Assembly: GCA_949289855.1 (NCBI GenBank)
Contig: CASEPS010000020.1
Span: 1 to 32,831 of the forward strand
Source: an uncultured Erysipelotrichaceae bacterium
Lineage (GTDB): Bacteria > Bacillota_I > Bacilli_A > Erysipelotrichales > Erysipelotrichaceae
Length of the DNA stretch: 32,831 nucleotides
Reading direction: 5' to 3'
The translations under genes were made by a program, and so were the position numbers. Every line of letters starts with the position of its first letter. Within the stretch, counting starts at the first letter, position 1. Of the stretch, positions 22,769 to 31,694 are shown one piece after another. The notes beneath the pieces were generated by a model. It searched no databases and had not been told where the DNA came from. It was given only the letters and a program-made list of their open reading frames with translations.

Positions 22769-22800
22769 GACATAGCCGGCTGGATTGCCGGCTGTCTTTA
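22769..22800 (+). terminator. Weak intrinsic terminator after ccpA
   Basis: A perfect AGCCGGC / GCCGGCT stem (22774-22780 with 22787-22793), loop of 6, then GTCTTTAT. The T-run is poor, so read-through into tyrS is likely; no separate tyrS promoter is evident. Confidence 0.55.
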
Positions 22801-22823
22801 TAAGAAGATTTATGGAGGAGAAT

Positions 22824-24071
22824 ATGGATTTTATTGATGAACTGAAATGGAGAGGTCTTGTCAAAGACTGCACTGATTATGACAGCCTTGTGGAAAGGCT
22901 GAAGGCGCCGATGACGGTGTATTGCGGCTTTGATCCGACGGCTGATTCCCTGCATGTTGGTCATCTGCAGCAGATTCTTCTTCTGAGAAGATACCAGAAA
23001 GCAGGACATACACCAATTGCCCTCTGTGGTGGTTTTACCGGTATGATTGGTGACCCACGTCCAACAACAGAAAGAAAGCTCTTATCTCATGAAGAAGTAC
23101 TGCACAATGCTGAGTGCATCAAAGAACAGCTTGCCAAATTCCTGGATTTCGATGGTGAAAATGCTGCGATCATGGACAATAACAACAACTGGCTCGGTGA
23201 ACTCAGTCTGCTTGACTTTTTGAGAGATTATGGAAAGCTCTTCAATGTAGCATATATGCTGCAGAAGGATACCATCAAAAAGAGACTGGATTCCGGACTT
23301 TCCTATACGGAATTTACATATACCATCCTGCAGGCAATTGACTTTCTGAACCTGTATAACAAATATCACTGTGAAGCACAGATCGGTGGTTCTGACCAGT
23401 GGGGTAACCTCACCAGTGGTATAGAACTCATCCGCAAAGTGCTTGGCGATGAAGTCAAGGTCTTCGGCATTACTTCACCACTCATCACAAAGAGTGATGG
23501 TTCCAAGTTCGGCAAGTCTGAAGGCAAGAACATCTGGCTTGATCCAGAGCGTACAAACAGCTATGAATTCTACCAGTTCTGGCTGAACACACCAGATGCG
23601 GACATCATCGACTACTTGAAGCGTCTCAGCATGCGCACACCTGAAGAAATCATGGCTCTTGAAACAGCTATGCAGGAACACCCAGAACGAAGAGAAGCAC
23701 AGATTGCGCTTGCTGAAGAACTGACAGAGATTGTCCATGGTACAAATGGTCTTGAGGTTGCCAAAAAGATTACTGAGACATTCTTCCATGGTTCTATCAA
23801 GGACCTTTCTGCAGATGAACTCAGAGTTGGTCTTTCTGATGCACCTAAGACTGCTATTGAAGATGGTATTGGTCTTCTTGATGCCATGGTTGCCTGTGGC
23901 ATCGCCAAGTCCAAGAGCAACGCCCGTACCCTTGTTCAGCAGGGCAGTATTATGGTCAATGGCGACAAGGTAACTGACATCGGCTATACACTTTCCAGAA
24001 GTGATGCTTATGATCAGGAATTCACCATTCTTAAAAAGGGCAAGAAGAACTGGTACGTTGTGACATTCTGA
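22824..24071 (+). CDS. tyrS: Tyrosyl-tRNA synthetase
   Basis: This 415-residue class I synthetase starts MDFIDELKWRGLVKDCTDYD. It has the HIGH-type motif HVGH in DPTADSLHVGHL, the tyrosine pocket CGFDPTADS, QIGGSDQWGN, the KMSKS-type loop KFGKS, and a C-terminal S4-like RNA-binding domain (NARTLVQQGSIMVNGDKVTD). It charges tRNA-Tyr. GGAGGAG lies just before the chosen ATG. Many Firmicute tyrS genes have T-box leaders; the 80-nt gap to ccpA is too short for a T-box here. Confidence 0.96.
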   Translation: MDFIDELKWRGLVKDCTDYDSLVERLKAPMTVYCGFDPTADSLHVGHLQQILLLRRYQKAGHTPIALCGGFTGMIGDPRPTTERKLLSHEEVLHNAECIKEQLAKFLDFDGENAAIMDNNNNWLGELSLLDFLRDYGKLFNVAYMLQKDTIKKRLDSGLSYTEFTYTILQAIDFLNLYNKYHCEAQIGGSDQWGNLTSGIELIRKVLGDEVKVFGITSPLITKSDGSKFGKSEGKNIWLDPERTNSYEFYQFWLNTPDADIIDYLKRLSMRTPEEIMALETAMQEHPERREAQIALAEELTEIVHGTNGLEVAKKITETFFHGSIKDLSADELRVGLSDAPKTAIEDGIGLLDAMVACGIAKSKSNARTLVQQGSIMVNGDKVTDIGYTLSRSDAYDQEFTILKKGKKNWYVVTF

Positions 24072-24081
24072 ATATGAAAAG

Positions 24082-24112
24082 AAGCCGTTTCGTTCATTGA
24101 AACGGCTTTTAC
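24082..24112. terminator. Bidirectional terminator between tyrS and murC
   Basis: AAGCCGTTTC / GAAACGGCTT stem (10 bp) with a 7-nt loop. T-rich on the plus strand after the stem and TTCTTTTC on the minus strand, so it can serve both convergent genes. Confidence 0.85.
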
Positions 24113-24113
24113 T

Positions 24114-25526
24114 TTATTGATTTTCTTCCGGGAAGTCGTATTCGTAGTTGACAAGGCTGTCAGCTAATTGATAGATGCTGCCAGCACCCATGGAAACAAG
24201 CAGATCGTTTTCTTTGAGATGGTCAAGAATCCACTGTTCTGCTTCTTTGATGGAATTGAAACAGTGACATGGTGTGCCTTTTGCTTCAACTTTTTCAGCA
24301 ATGGCTTCAATGGTAACCCCAAGTGTATCGGTTTCTCTTGCTGCAAATACCGGGACAAGCAGGACAACATCAGCGGTGGAAAGCGCATCGATATATTCAT
24401 TCATCAATGCCTTTGTACGCGTATAAGTATGCGGTTCATAGCAGGCATAGAGCGTATTGTGTGGGATATGCTTTGCAGCTTCAACCGTTACGCGGATCTG
24501 GGTTGGATGGTGGGCATAGTCATCAATGATTTTAAATCCATTGCATATGCCTTTGTACTGGAAACGTCTGTCCGATCCTTCAAAGGCATACAGTGAAGCA
24601 AGAATCGCTTCATCATCTGCACCACAGATATCACATGCCGCAATAGCCGCAAGGGCATCGGCGATATATTGTTTTCCAGGTACTTTCAATGTCACTCTGC
24701 GGTCTTCCTTGGATGGGGAATGGCAGGTGAAGGAAAGCTCCGCATTGTTATTGTAGGAAACATCTTCTGCATAATAGTCATCATGCGCTTTGTCTTTGCC
24801 GAAGCGTACGATATGGCAGGAAAGACCTTCTGTTATTTCTTCGAGATTTGGAATGTCGGAACAAATGATGAGCCAGCCATCATCGTGGATGTTTTCCGCA
24901 AATCTGCGGAAGGAATGACGGATGTCATCAATGTCCTTGAAGAAGTCGAGATGGTCTTCTTCAATATTCATGATGATGCCGATATATGGCCGCATGGACA
25001 GGAAGCTGTTTGTATATTCACAAGCTTCTGCCACAAACAGTTCAGACCTGCCTGTATGGTAGGAAGTGTGAACAGAATTGAGAATGGCACCAATCTGGAA
25101 AGAAGGGTCACTGCCATTGCGACGCAGGATTTCAGAAATCATGGATGTAGTCGTTGTTTTGCCATGTGTACCACTGATGGCAATGGACTTTGGAAACTGG
25201 TCCATGATCTGACCGAGCAGTTCAGCACGGGTGATGTGTGGAATACCTTTTTCTATGACAGCCTGGTATTCAGGATTGTCAGGGGAAATAGCAGCGGTAA
25301 ATACCGCGCAATCAATATCGTCTGTAATATTGTCTCTTTTCTGACCGATGATGACACGGATGCCTTCTTTTTCTGCCTGCCAGGTATGTGGCGACTCACT
25401 GCGATCACTGCCCCAGACCGTAAAACCAAGGTGTTTCATCATGCCGGCAAGGCCGCTCATGCTGGAACCGCCAATGCCACAGAAATATATTTTCGCTTCA
25501 GGATGTTTGAAATCAATCTGATACAT
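24114..25526 (-). CDS. murC: UDP-N-acetylmuramate--L-alanine ligase
   Basis: This 470-residue Mur ligase adds L-Ala to UDP-MurNAc in cytoplasmic peptidoglycan synthesis. N-terminal UDP-binding motif GIGGSSMSGLA, ATP-binding GTHGKTTTTSM, NIEEDHLDFF in the central domain, then DDYAHHPTQI and the C-terminal YEPHTYTRTKAL. Length fits the family. The ATG at 25526 is preferred over an in-frame TTG at 25532, because AGAGG lies 6 nt upstream. It is divergent from a lipoprotein gene and convergent with tyrS. Confidence 0.96.
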   Translation of the reverse strand: MYQIDFKHPEAKIYFCGIGGSSMSGLAGMMKHLGFTVWGSDRSESPHTWQAEKEGIRVIIGQKRDNITDDIDCAVFTAAISPDNPEYQAVIEKGIPHITRAELLGQIMDQFPKSIAISGTHGKTTTTSMISEILRRNGSDPSFQIGAILNSVHTSYHTGRSELFVAEACEYTNSFLSMRPYIGIIMNIEEDHLDFFKDIDDIRHSFRRFAENIHDDGWLIICSDIPNLEEITEGLSCHIVRFGKDKAHDDYYAEDVSYNNNAELSFTCHSPSKEDRRVTLKVPGKQYIADALAAIAACDICGADDEAILASLYAFEGSDRRFQYKGICNGFKIIDDYAHHPTQIRVTVEAAKHIPHNTLYACYEPHTYTRTKALMNEYIDALSTADVVLLVPVFAARETDTLGVTIEAIAEKVEAKGTPCHCFNSIKEAEQWILDHLKENDLLVSMGAGSIYQLADSLVNYEYDFPEENQ

Positions 25527-25551
25527 AGTCAACCTCTTTTCTTACCTTGAT

Positions 25552-25580
25552 ATTATAGCGAAAAATGATGGTGATTTGAA
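25552..25580 (-). promoter_or_regulatory. Promoter of murC
   Basis: On the minus strand -35 TTCAAA (25575-25580), 17-nt spacer, -10 TATAAT (25552-25557). Confidence 0.7.
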
Positions 25581-25604
25581 ATATCCTCCCAATTGTTGCG
25601 CATT

Positions 25605-25613
25605 TGGTATAAT
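25605..25613 (+). promoter_or_regulatory. Extended -10 promoter of the lipoprotein-flippase unit
   Basis: TGG plus TATAAT (25605-25613) forms an extended -10 element; no good -35 is present. It is divergent from the murC promoter. Confidence 0.65.
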
Positions 25614-25634
25614 GGCAATGTTGAAGGTGTGACT

Positions 25635-26165
25635 ATGAACAGATGGAAACAGTTGTTATGTATGGTTGTCCTGCTGCTTGCTGGTTGTAAGCAGAGCAGT
25701 ACTGTCGACAATCTTGCTTATGATGAATATGAAAGAGATTTTAATGAAATCAGTGAGATAACAGAATTTGCTGAGGAAAGTGATGTTTGTTCCATGAGTT
25801 ATGAAATGGTGAATAACGAAGATGGTACATATACCTACAGCATCATTGTCGATGAACCGCGCATTGCCATGTATGACGTGACGGTAATGGCAGTGGAAGA
25901 AGGGGTTGGTATTCGTGAGAAGATGATGCCAAGCATTGGTATCTTTGATGGCCCCTATGCGATGATTCCTTCCCAGATCAACAAGGAAGATGGTTTTGTC
26001 AAAGGGCTTGCCATCAATGGGACGACCAGCCAGTCACCTGTTGTATTGCGGGTGATGGTAGAGTGGAAAGACCGCCATGAAAGAAGTGCAGCAAGGATGT
26101 ATTACCGCATGCAGGTAGATGAAAACGGTGCAGTTTCTTTACCGCTGGAAGGAGAGAACGCATGA
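25635..26165 (+). CDS. Lipoprotein of unknown function
   Basis: This 176-residue protein begins MNRWKQLLCMVVLLLAGC: a type II signal peptide with lipobox LLAGC and lipidated Cys18. The mature part is acidic, with a beta-rich middle (MVNNEDGTYTYSIIVDEPRI, VLRVMVEWKDRH). ATG 25635 has GAAGGTG upstream; the frame is open earlier but without a signal sequence. Its stop overlaps the flippase start (ATGA), which suggests a joint envelope function. No family recognised. Confidence 0.75.
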   Translation: MNRWKQLLCMVVLLLAGCKQSSTVDNLAYDEYERDFNEISEITEFAEESDVCSMSYEMVNNEDGTYTYSIIVDEPRIAMYDVTVMAVEEGVGIREKMMPSIGIFDGPYAMIPSQINKEDGFVKGLAINGTTSQSPVVLRVMVEWKDRHERSAARMYYRMQVDENGAVSLPLEGENA

Positions 26166-27709
26166 AGCGGACGAACCTCAGAAGGTTTGAAGACACTTCA
26201 TTGCTATTGCAATGGATAAACCGCACTGCAGATGTATTGTTTCTCATTCCGTTATGTGTTATTGGTGGTAATGCATTGGCAGCTCTTGTGCCATTTGTCA
26301 TCCTGCACCAGTTTCTGGTAGATGTGTTTTGTGTGACATTGCCATTTGCTTTTTCTGATGCCTTTTCCTATCTTCTTGCAAGACACAAAAAGAGAGCATT
26401 TTTCTCTGCGTACAGAGCATTGATGATCATGATGCTCGTCACTGGCGTGACAGTTGGCCTTATAGTTGCCCTTGCTGCAGATCCGCTTGCCCACTGGATG
26501 CTTGGCAGCAGTGCACCAGCAGCTGACTATCAGTTGTTTACGTACGGTTTCTATGGTATTGCATTACTTCTTCCCATTGAATGCATATTGTCTGTTTACC
26601 ATAGTATTGATCATTGTGGACAGAACAAAAAGTTTTTTGTCTTCAGCATCATCCTTACACAGGTGTTGCGTGTTATTGGTGGCATAGTGACCGCCCTGGT
26701 TGTTTACCAGAAGGAAATCAGTGATCCATTGCGCATATGGATCGTCATATTGTTATGCCTTGTGCCGGCATTGATCCTGTTAGTGGTGGAAGTTGTGCGG
26801 GCAGGGGGATTGTTTCCACGGAATATGCCGCATAGTGAAGGCAGTCTTTCCCTCTTTCTTTCCCGGAGTATTTCCTCCTTTCTTTCCCTTGTCATGCATA
26901 ACCTGTATCTTCTTTTCGATGTCTTTGCGGCAATACCACTTGCCTTGTATTGTGGCATGGACTACAACAATGCACTCTGTGCTTATGGGGTGTTCTATAT
27001 CGGTTCTCTTATGCTTTCCCTTATACCGCTGCTGTTTACGTTTCATCTTGCCAATAACAGCCTTGTGCCCCTCGAGAAGGCATTATCAAAAGGGGATGGT
27101 GACCGCATTGAGCAGCAGGTTACCGCAGCGTTTAACAGGTCTTTAAAGATCATCATTCCTTTTGGTATCTTCCTGTTTTTGCATGGGGATGTTGTCGCAA
27201 GGTGCCTTTTGGGATTTATGAATGGTGGCACAGGTACGGTTTATATAGCCCTTGGTGGTCTTTATGCCATTCTTTATGGGGCTTGTGTATTTTCATCGCT
27301 CATGATGGACGCATTACATCTGAAGGGAAAGAAGAACAGTTACTGGCTTGCCGGGTTTGTGTTCAAGGCAGTGCTCGTCTATCCTCTTGCAAAGCAGGCT
27401 GGCATGCAGGGAATCATCCTTTCCGATATCATCTGTCTGTTTGTGATACTCTTTTTAAACCTTGCAAGAATCAAAAACAAAGCACTTGTCGAATATAAAC
27501 GGACTGCTGTTGTACTGTTTCGCATCATCCTGTCAACATTTGCCATGCATGGGGCGATTTATGCCTTGTCACTAGTCGGAATTACCGGTATGGTGGAGAA
27601 CCTGAACGAGGCATGTATGCACCTGGGGATGATGGTTGCAGCAGGTGCAGTTGCCTATTATATGACAGGTGATATATTGAGAATATTTCATTTTGGGGGA
27701 AAACGATGA
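26162..27709 (+). CDS. MOP-superfamily flippase (MurJ/SpoVB/YtgP-like)
   Basis: This 515-residue integral membrane protein has about 13-14 helices spread over the whole length and small charged loops (ARHKKRAFF, LEKALSKGDGDRIEQQ). Size and pattern fit polysaccharide/lipid II flippases of the MurJ, SpoVB and YtgP group, which move lipid-linked precursors across the membrane. The next gene is an rsuA-type pseudouridine synthase, the same neighbour ytgP has in B. subtilis. It overlaps its neighbours at both ends by 4 nt. Sequence alone does not settle which lipid-linked substrate it moves. Confidence 0.8.
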   Translation: MKRTNLRRFEDTSLLLQWINRTADVLFLIPLCVIGGNALAALVPFVILHQFLVDVFCVTLPFAFSDAFSYLLARHKKRAFFSAYRALMIMMLVTGVTVGLIVALAADPLAHWMLGSSAPAADYQLFTYGFYGIALLLPIECILSVYHSIDHCGQNKKFFVFSIILTQVLRVIGGIVTALVVYQKEISDPLRIWIVILLCLVPALILLVVEVVRAGGLFPRNMPHSEGSLSLFLSRSISSFLSLVMHNLYLLFDVFAAIPLALYCGMDYNNALCAYGVFYIGSLMLSLIPLLFTFHLANNSLVPLEKALSKGDGDRIEQQVTAAFNRSLKIIIPFGIFLFLHGDVVARCLLGFMNGGTGTVYIALGGLYAILYGACVFSSLMMDALHLKGKKNSYWLAGFVFKAVLVYPLAKQAGMQGIILSDIICLFVILFLNLARIKNKALVEYKRTAVVLFRIILSTFAMHGAIYALSLVGITGMVENLNEACMHLGMMVAAGAVAYYMTGDILRIFHFGGKR

Positions 27710-28398
27710 TCAGACTGGATAAAGCACTGTCTTCCATGGGTATTGGAAGCCGTAATGATGTAAAGAATATGCTCAGGGATAATAGGGTAAAGGTCAATGG
27801 AGAAATCATCCGCAATCCTGCCACAAAGATTGCAGAAGATGCGGACATTACCATTGATGACATGCCCTTTGTGTATGAGAAGTTCACCTACCTCATGATG
27901 AACAAGCCAAAGGGTGTTATCAGTGCAACAGAAGGCTATGAACCGACAGTGATCGATCTTGTGGACATGCCGGTAAAGGGATTGTTTCCCTGTGGACGTC
28001 TGGATAAAGATACGACGGGTTTGTTGTTATTAACCAATGATGGTCAGCTTGCCCACCGGCTTCTTTCCCCAAAACACCATGTGGACAAGGAGTATGAGGT
28101 TGTTGTGGCAAAAGCTGTTACTGAAGAAGATATAGCAAAGATAAAAGCTGGTATTCATGATGGTGAAGATCAGTTTATGCCGGCAGAATATAAAAAACTC
28201 ACGGAGACTTCCGGGAGAATCATTCTCCATGAAGGAAAGTTCCATGAGATCAAGCGCATCTTTCTTGCCCTTGGCAATGAAGTTGTTTCTTTAAAGCGCA
28301 TCCGGATGAAGAATCTTGTATTGGATGAAAGCCTTGCGGAAGGAATGTACAGAAGTCTTACCGAGGAAGAGATCAAAGAATTGCAGGATCTGCTTTAG
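27706..28398 (+). CDS. rsuA: RsuA-family 16S rRNA pseudouridine synthase
   Basis: This 230-residue enzyme has an N-terminal S4 domain (IRLDKALSSMGIGSRNDVKN, DNRVKVNGEIIRNP), the catalytic motif GRLDKDTTGLLLLTNDG with the active Asp, the KEYEVVV strand, and the C-terminal GKFHEIKRIFLALGNEV. The family makes pseudouridine in small-subunit rRNA (position 516 in E. coli) or at related sites. It starts within the flippase stop (ATGA). Its 3' end overlaps the convergent ispH gene by 26 nt, without an intergenic terminator. Confidence 0.9.
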   Translation: MIRLDKALSSMGIGSRNDVKNMLRDNRVKVNGEIIRNPATKIAEDADITIDDMPFVYEKFTYLMMNKPKGVISATEGYEPTVIDLVDMPVKGLFPCGRLDKDTTGLLLLTNDGQLAHRLLSPKHHVDKEYEVVVAKAVTEEDIAKIKAGIHDGEDQFMPAEYKKLTETSGRIILHEGKFHEIKRIFLALGNEVVSLKRIRMKNLVLDESLAEGMYRSLTEEEIKELQDLL

Positions 28399-29269
28399 CA
28401 GGGTGGAATATGCCGGTAGTGGCATATTCCTGTAAGACATCAATGACCTGTTTTGTTAATGCATTTGGTGTTGAAGAACCACTTGTCACCGCAATTCTTT
28501 CATGATTTCGTATCATTGCAACAGATAAATCCTCCACAGAGGAGATGAGCAGGCATTGCGGTATGCCTGCTTTTTTACCGGTTTCCGCAAGCTGGCGGGA
28601 ATTGTTGGAGCGCGGGTCACCAACGACAATGAGCAGGTCTGCATCTTTGATTTTCATGACGGCTTCCTGACGGATGCGGGTCGCATTGCATATTTCTTCC
28701 GAAGCAACAGCACCAGGATATTTTGTCAGACATGCCTCAATGATTTTCTTTGTATCAAGGATGGAGAGGGTGGTCTGGTTGGTGATGAGCACATTGTGCA
28801 ATTCACCTAAAGCATCCACATCTTCGATACATGTCACAAGGTGAACATGGTCTGACAGGCCAGCAGCCGCTTCAGCTTCCGGATGGTTTTTCTTGCCGAT
28901 GTATATGACGTCACCGTTATGGTTTTTGATAAGGGTGTGGGTGCGGGCAACATCACGGCATGTGGCATCGACCACAAGCAGTCCTTTTTCTTCTGCTTTC
29001 TTTCTGACCGCATCACTGACGCCATGGGCGGTGAAGATGACTACTCCTTCATCGATTTCATCGAGCAGTTCAAGACGGGTCTTATTGCTGTTTTCAATGA
29101 AGCTGATACCTGCTTTGCGGCAGGCTTCTACAACATAGCTGTTATGTACAATCATGCCCAGCATCGTAATGGGCATGCCTTTATATGTTTCGGCTGTTTC
29201 TTTTGCAATCTGTATGGCACGGACTACGCCCTGGCAATAGCCGCGCGGGACAACACTGATGATTTCCAT
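28373..29269 (-). CDS. ispH: 4-hydroxy-3-methylbut-2-enyl diphosphate reductase
   Basis: A 298-residue iron-sulfur enzyme making IPP and DMAPP in the last step of the MEP isoprenoid pathway. The cluster cysteines are Cys12 (PRGYCQGV), the Cys in VDATCRDV, and the Cys in EEICNATRIRQEAV. Further motifs are IVHNSYVV, FTAHGVS and TSGSSTPN. ATG 29269 is favoured over ATG 29275: AAAGGA is 6 nt from the former but directly abuts the latter, and MEIISVVPRGYC is the usual N-terminus. ispG, encoding the preceding MEP enzyme, is at 31695-32765 on the same strand. Confidence 0.95.
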   Translation of the reverse strand: MEIISVVPRGYCQGVVRAIQIAKETAETYKGMPITMLGMIVHNSYVVEACRKAGISFIENSNKTRLELLDEIDEGVVIFTAHGVSDAVRKKAEEKGLLVVDATCRDVARTHTLIKNHNGDVIYIGKKNHPEAEAAAGLSDHVHLVTCIEDVDALGELHNVLITNQTTLSILDTKKIIEACLTKYPGAVASEEICNATRIRQEAVMKIKDADLLIVVGDPRSNNSRQLAETGKKAGIPQCLLISSVEDLSVAMIRNHERIAVTSGSSTPNALTKQVIDVLQEYATTGIFHPAKADPAIL

Positions 29270-29296
29270 CGACATTCCTTTCTTTTTCGGTATAAT
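29269..29296 (+). promoter_or_regulatory. Promoter of the helicase-nfo operon
   Basis: -35 TCGACA (29269-29274), 16-nt spacer, -10 TATAAT (29291-29296). The -35 lies within the start region of the divergent ispH. Confidence 0.7.
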
Positions 29297-29302
29297 GCTA
29301 AT

Positions 29303-29390
29303 ACGGGATTTTGAAAAAGTCCCTTATTCATGCACTTTTGTGCACGATACAGCACTATTGTAACCTTTTGGAAAGGAGGATGCCACCATT
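29303..29390 (+). promoter_or_regulatory. Structured leader of the DEAD-box helicase gene
   Basis: Three hairpins follow one another: GGGATTTT / AAAGTCCC with a GAA loop (29305-29323), TGCAC-TTTT-GTGCA (29331-29344), and CCTTT-TGG-AAAGG (29364-29376), which covers part of the AAAGGAGG Shine-Dalgarno (29372-29379). A tiny ORF ATG CCA CCA TTG TGA (29380-29394) overlaps the helicase start as TGATG. The layout suggests translational control, for example by temperature or by the helicase itself. Confidence 0.5.
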
Positions 29391-29393
29391 GTG

Positions 29394-30782
29394 ATGTGTG
29401 GCAGATGTGATATGAAGAAGTTTGAAGATTTTAATATGCATAAAGAAGTGATGGATCTCATCCATCTCTGTGGATTTACCACACCTACCCCCATCCAGGA
29501 ACAGGTCATTCCGGCTGCGATCAAAGGAAAGGATGTCATCGGTCTTTCCAAAACCGGTACTGGTAAAACACATGCCTATCTGATTCCGATCATGCAGAAA
29601 ATTGATCCGGACAAGGATCATACCCAGGCGGTTATCACTGCGCCAACCCGGGAACTTGCCATGCAGATATATGAAAAGGCTAAGATGATTACAGAATGTG
29701 ATCCGCGCATCAGCGTCATGCTCTATACCGGTGGCAGGGAGAGATCAAAGGATGTGGAATTCCTGGAGAAGAAACAGCCGCATATTGTTATTGGTACCCC
29801 AGGCAGAATCAAAGATCTCTTTCTCAATGGTGGTGCATTACGCCTTGATAAGGCAAGAATCCTTGTTGTGGATGAAGCAGATATGACACTGGAATATGGA
29901 TTCCTCGATGAGATTGATGCATTTGCTGGCAGAATGGGTGAAGATCTGCAGATGCTTGCTTTTTCAGCAACGATGCCAGATCAGTTGAGACCATTTATCC
30001 GCAAGTACATGCATCATCCGATCACCTTTCAGGTTGGTGAAACAGTCCGTTTTAATCCGGATATCCGCCATGTGCTTGTGCCATGTTACCACCATACATT
30101 TGCAGAGACGATTCTTTCCATCCTGCCAGGTTTTCAGCCATATGTATGCCTGATTTTTACAAACACCCGCCAGGAAGCTTCGGAGATTGCGGAAGAATTG
30201 CGCAACCATGGCATTTCTGCTTCCGAATTGCATGGTGATCTCACATCCCGCAAGAGAAGGCAGTCAATGAAGAATCTTGCCGAAAGCAGACATACGTATG
30301 TTGTCTGTACGGACCTTGCCGCAAGAGGTATTGATATTGATACGGTAAGCCATGTCATTTCCTGTGGTTTCCCGGATGATCTTGAATATTATGTGCACCG
30401 TGCCGGCAGAACCGGCAGAGCTGGTGAAAAGGGCACATGTTATGCCCTCTACCATGAGTCTGATGATGCTTCCATCCGTTCTTTGATGAAGATGGGCATC
30501 CACTTTGACCATATGCGTTGCCGCAAGGAAGGCTGGGTAAACCTGCATCCATATGGACAGAAGAGATTGAAGAAGGATGATGATCTTGAGCAGAAGATCG
30601 CCATGATTTATACAAAGAAGAACCAGAAGGTAAAACCTGGTTATAAGAAGAAGCGTGCTGCCAAGATTGCCCAGGTGCACCGCCACAAGAAGCGTGAGAT
30701 GATCCGGGCAAAGATCAGGGAAGAGAAAAAGGCGATGTATAAGCAGAGACAGATTGAAAAGAACAGGGAGAATGGAAGATGA
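29394..30782 (+). CDS. cshB: DEAD-box RNA helicase (CshB-like)
   Basis: This 462-residue helicase has all the core motifs: Q-motif GFTTPTPIQ, motif I SKTGTGKT, Ia PTRELA, II DEAD, III SAT, ARGID (V) and HRAGRTGR (VI). The C-terminal 80 residues are very basic (KKKRAAKIAQVHRHKKRE) and probably bind RNA. CshB-type helicases act in cold adaptation and ribosome assembly or RNA turnover. The ispH-cshB-nfo-ispG neighbourhood is as in B. subtilis. Start choice is uncertain: GTG 29391, ATG 29394 and ATG 29412 are all in frame, and the GGAGG is 11-14 nt before the first two. Confidence 0.88.
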   Translation: MCGRCDMKKFEDFNMHKEVMDLIHLCGFTTPTPIQEQVIPAAIKGKDVIGLSKTGTGKTHAYLIPIMQKIDPDKDHTQAVITAPTRELAMQIYEKAKMITECDPRISVMLYTGGRERSKDVEFLEKKQPHIVIGTPGRIKDLFLNGGALRLDKARILVVDEADMTLEYGFLDEIDAFAGRMGEDLQMLAFSATMPDQLRPFIRKYMHHPITFQVGETVRFNPDIRHVLVPCYHHTFAETILSILPGFQPYVCLIFTNTRQEASEIAEELRNHGISASELHGDLTSRKRRQSMKNLAESRHTYVVCTDLAARGIDIDTVSHVISCGFPDDLEYYVHRAGRTGRAGEKGTCYALYHESDDASIRSLMKMGIHFDHMRCRKEGWVNLHPYGQKRLKKDDDLEQKIAMIYTKKNQKVKPGYKKKRAAKIAQVHRHKKREMIRAKIREEKKAMYKQRQIEKNRENGR

Positions 30783-31651
30783 TTCTTGGATGTCATGTGC
30801 AGATGAAAGCACCGCTGTTTCTCGAAGGCAGTGTAAAGGAAGCGCTTGGGTATGGCTGTAATGCATTGATGCTCTATACTGGTGCTCCACAGAATACAAA
30901 GCGCCGGCCAACGGAAGAGATGCATATCAAAGAAGCGCAGGCATTGATGAGAGAAAATGGAATGGACATGGAAAGGATGATCATCCATGCCCCATATATC
31001 ATCAATCCTGCCAACAGCATCAAACCGGAAGTACAGGAACTTGCCAGAGAGTTTCTTGCCTTTGAAACACAAAGGACAAGTGACATTGGTGCAAAGTATA
31101 TGGTCCTGCATCCTGGTTCCTTTACCACAACAGATCTTGAAACAGGTATCCGTTCAACCATTGACTGTCTCAATACCGTACACTATCCAGATAATGTCAT
31201 CGTATGTCTTGAAACGATGGCAGGGAAAGGCAGTGAGATTGGTTTCCGCTTTGAACAGCTTGCGGAGATACTGGAAGGAGTAAACGAGCCGGAACATTTC
31301 GGCATATGTCTCGATACATGTCATATATCTGATGCCGGCTATGATGTGACGGATTTTGATGCCGTGCTTGACGAATTTGATCATGTCATTGGTCTAGACC
31401 GGTTACATGTCATCCATCTCAACGATTCCAAAAATGTACGTGGTGCCCGCAAGGACAGACATGCTAACCTTGGCAGGGGAGAAATCGGTTTTGATGTTCT
31501 GCATGCTATAGCAGAAAACAAGCGGACGGCTCATGTCGCCAAGATTCTGGAAACACCATATATCAATAAAAAGCCTCCGTATGCTGAGGAAATAAAGATG
31601 CTGAGAAGCGGCATCTATGACCCCAAGGCTCTTGAGGCACTTGAAGAATAG
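30779..31651 (+). CDS. nfo: Endonuclease IV (apurinic/apyrimidinic)
   Basis: A 290-residue TIM-barrel DNA repair enzyme that cuts 5' to abasic sites. The zinc-ligand motifs are all visible: IIHAPYIIN, VLHPGSF, CLETMAGKGSEIG, CLDTCHISDAGYD, VIHLNDSKN, RHANLGRGEIG and ILETPY. Length is typical. ATG 30779 overlaps the helicase stop (ATGA), so the genes are coupled. The gene ends before a strong bidirectional terminator. Confidence 0.96.
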   Translation: MILGCHVQMKAPLFLEGSVKEALGYGCNALMLYTGAPQNTKRRPTEEMHIKEAQALMRENGMDMERMIIHAPYIINPANSIKPEVQELAREFLAFETQRTSDIGAKYMVLHPGSFTTTDLETGIRSTIDCLNTVHYPDNVIVCLETMAGKGSEIGFRFEQLAEILEGVNEPEHFGICLDTCHISDAGYDVTDFDAVLDEFDHVIGLDRLHVIHLNDSKNVRGARKDRHANLGRGEIGFDVLHAIAENKRTAHVAKILETPYINKKPPYAEEIKMLRSGIYDPKALEALEE

Positions 31652-31659
31652 GTTAATAC

Positions 31660-31691
31660 AAAAGGCAGGTTTCGTGTGAAATCTGCCTTTT
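31660..31691. terminator. Bidirectional terminator between nfo and ispG
   Basis: A 14-bp stem (31660-31673 with 31678-31691, one G-U pair) with a GTGT loop. A-rich on the left arm and T-rich on the right arm, so it works for both convergent genes. Confidence 0.9.
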
Positions 31692-31694
31692 ATA

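Noticed and set aside
22744-22823. T-box riboswitch before tyrS
   Set aside because: The gap is only 80 nt and contains one terminator-like hairpin; no room for a T-box stem I and antiterminator.
24669-25550. 293-codon plus-strand frame opposite murC
   Set aside because: It lies fully inside murC on the other strand, with unlikely composition and no own signals; murC is complete with all ligase motifs.
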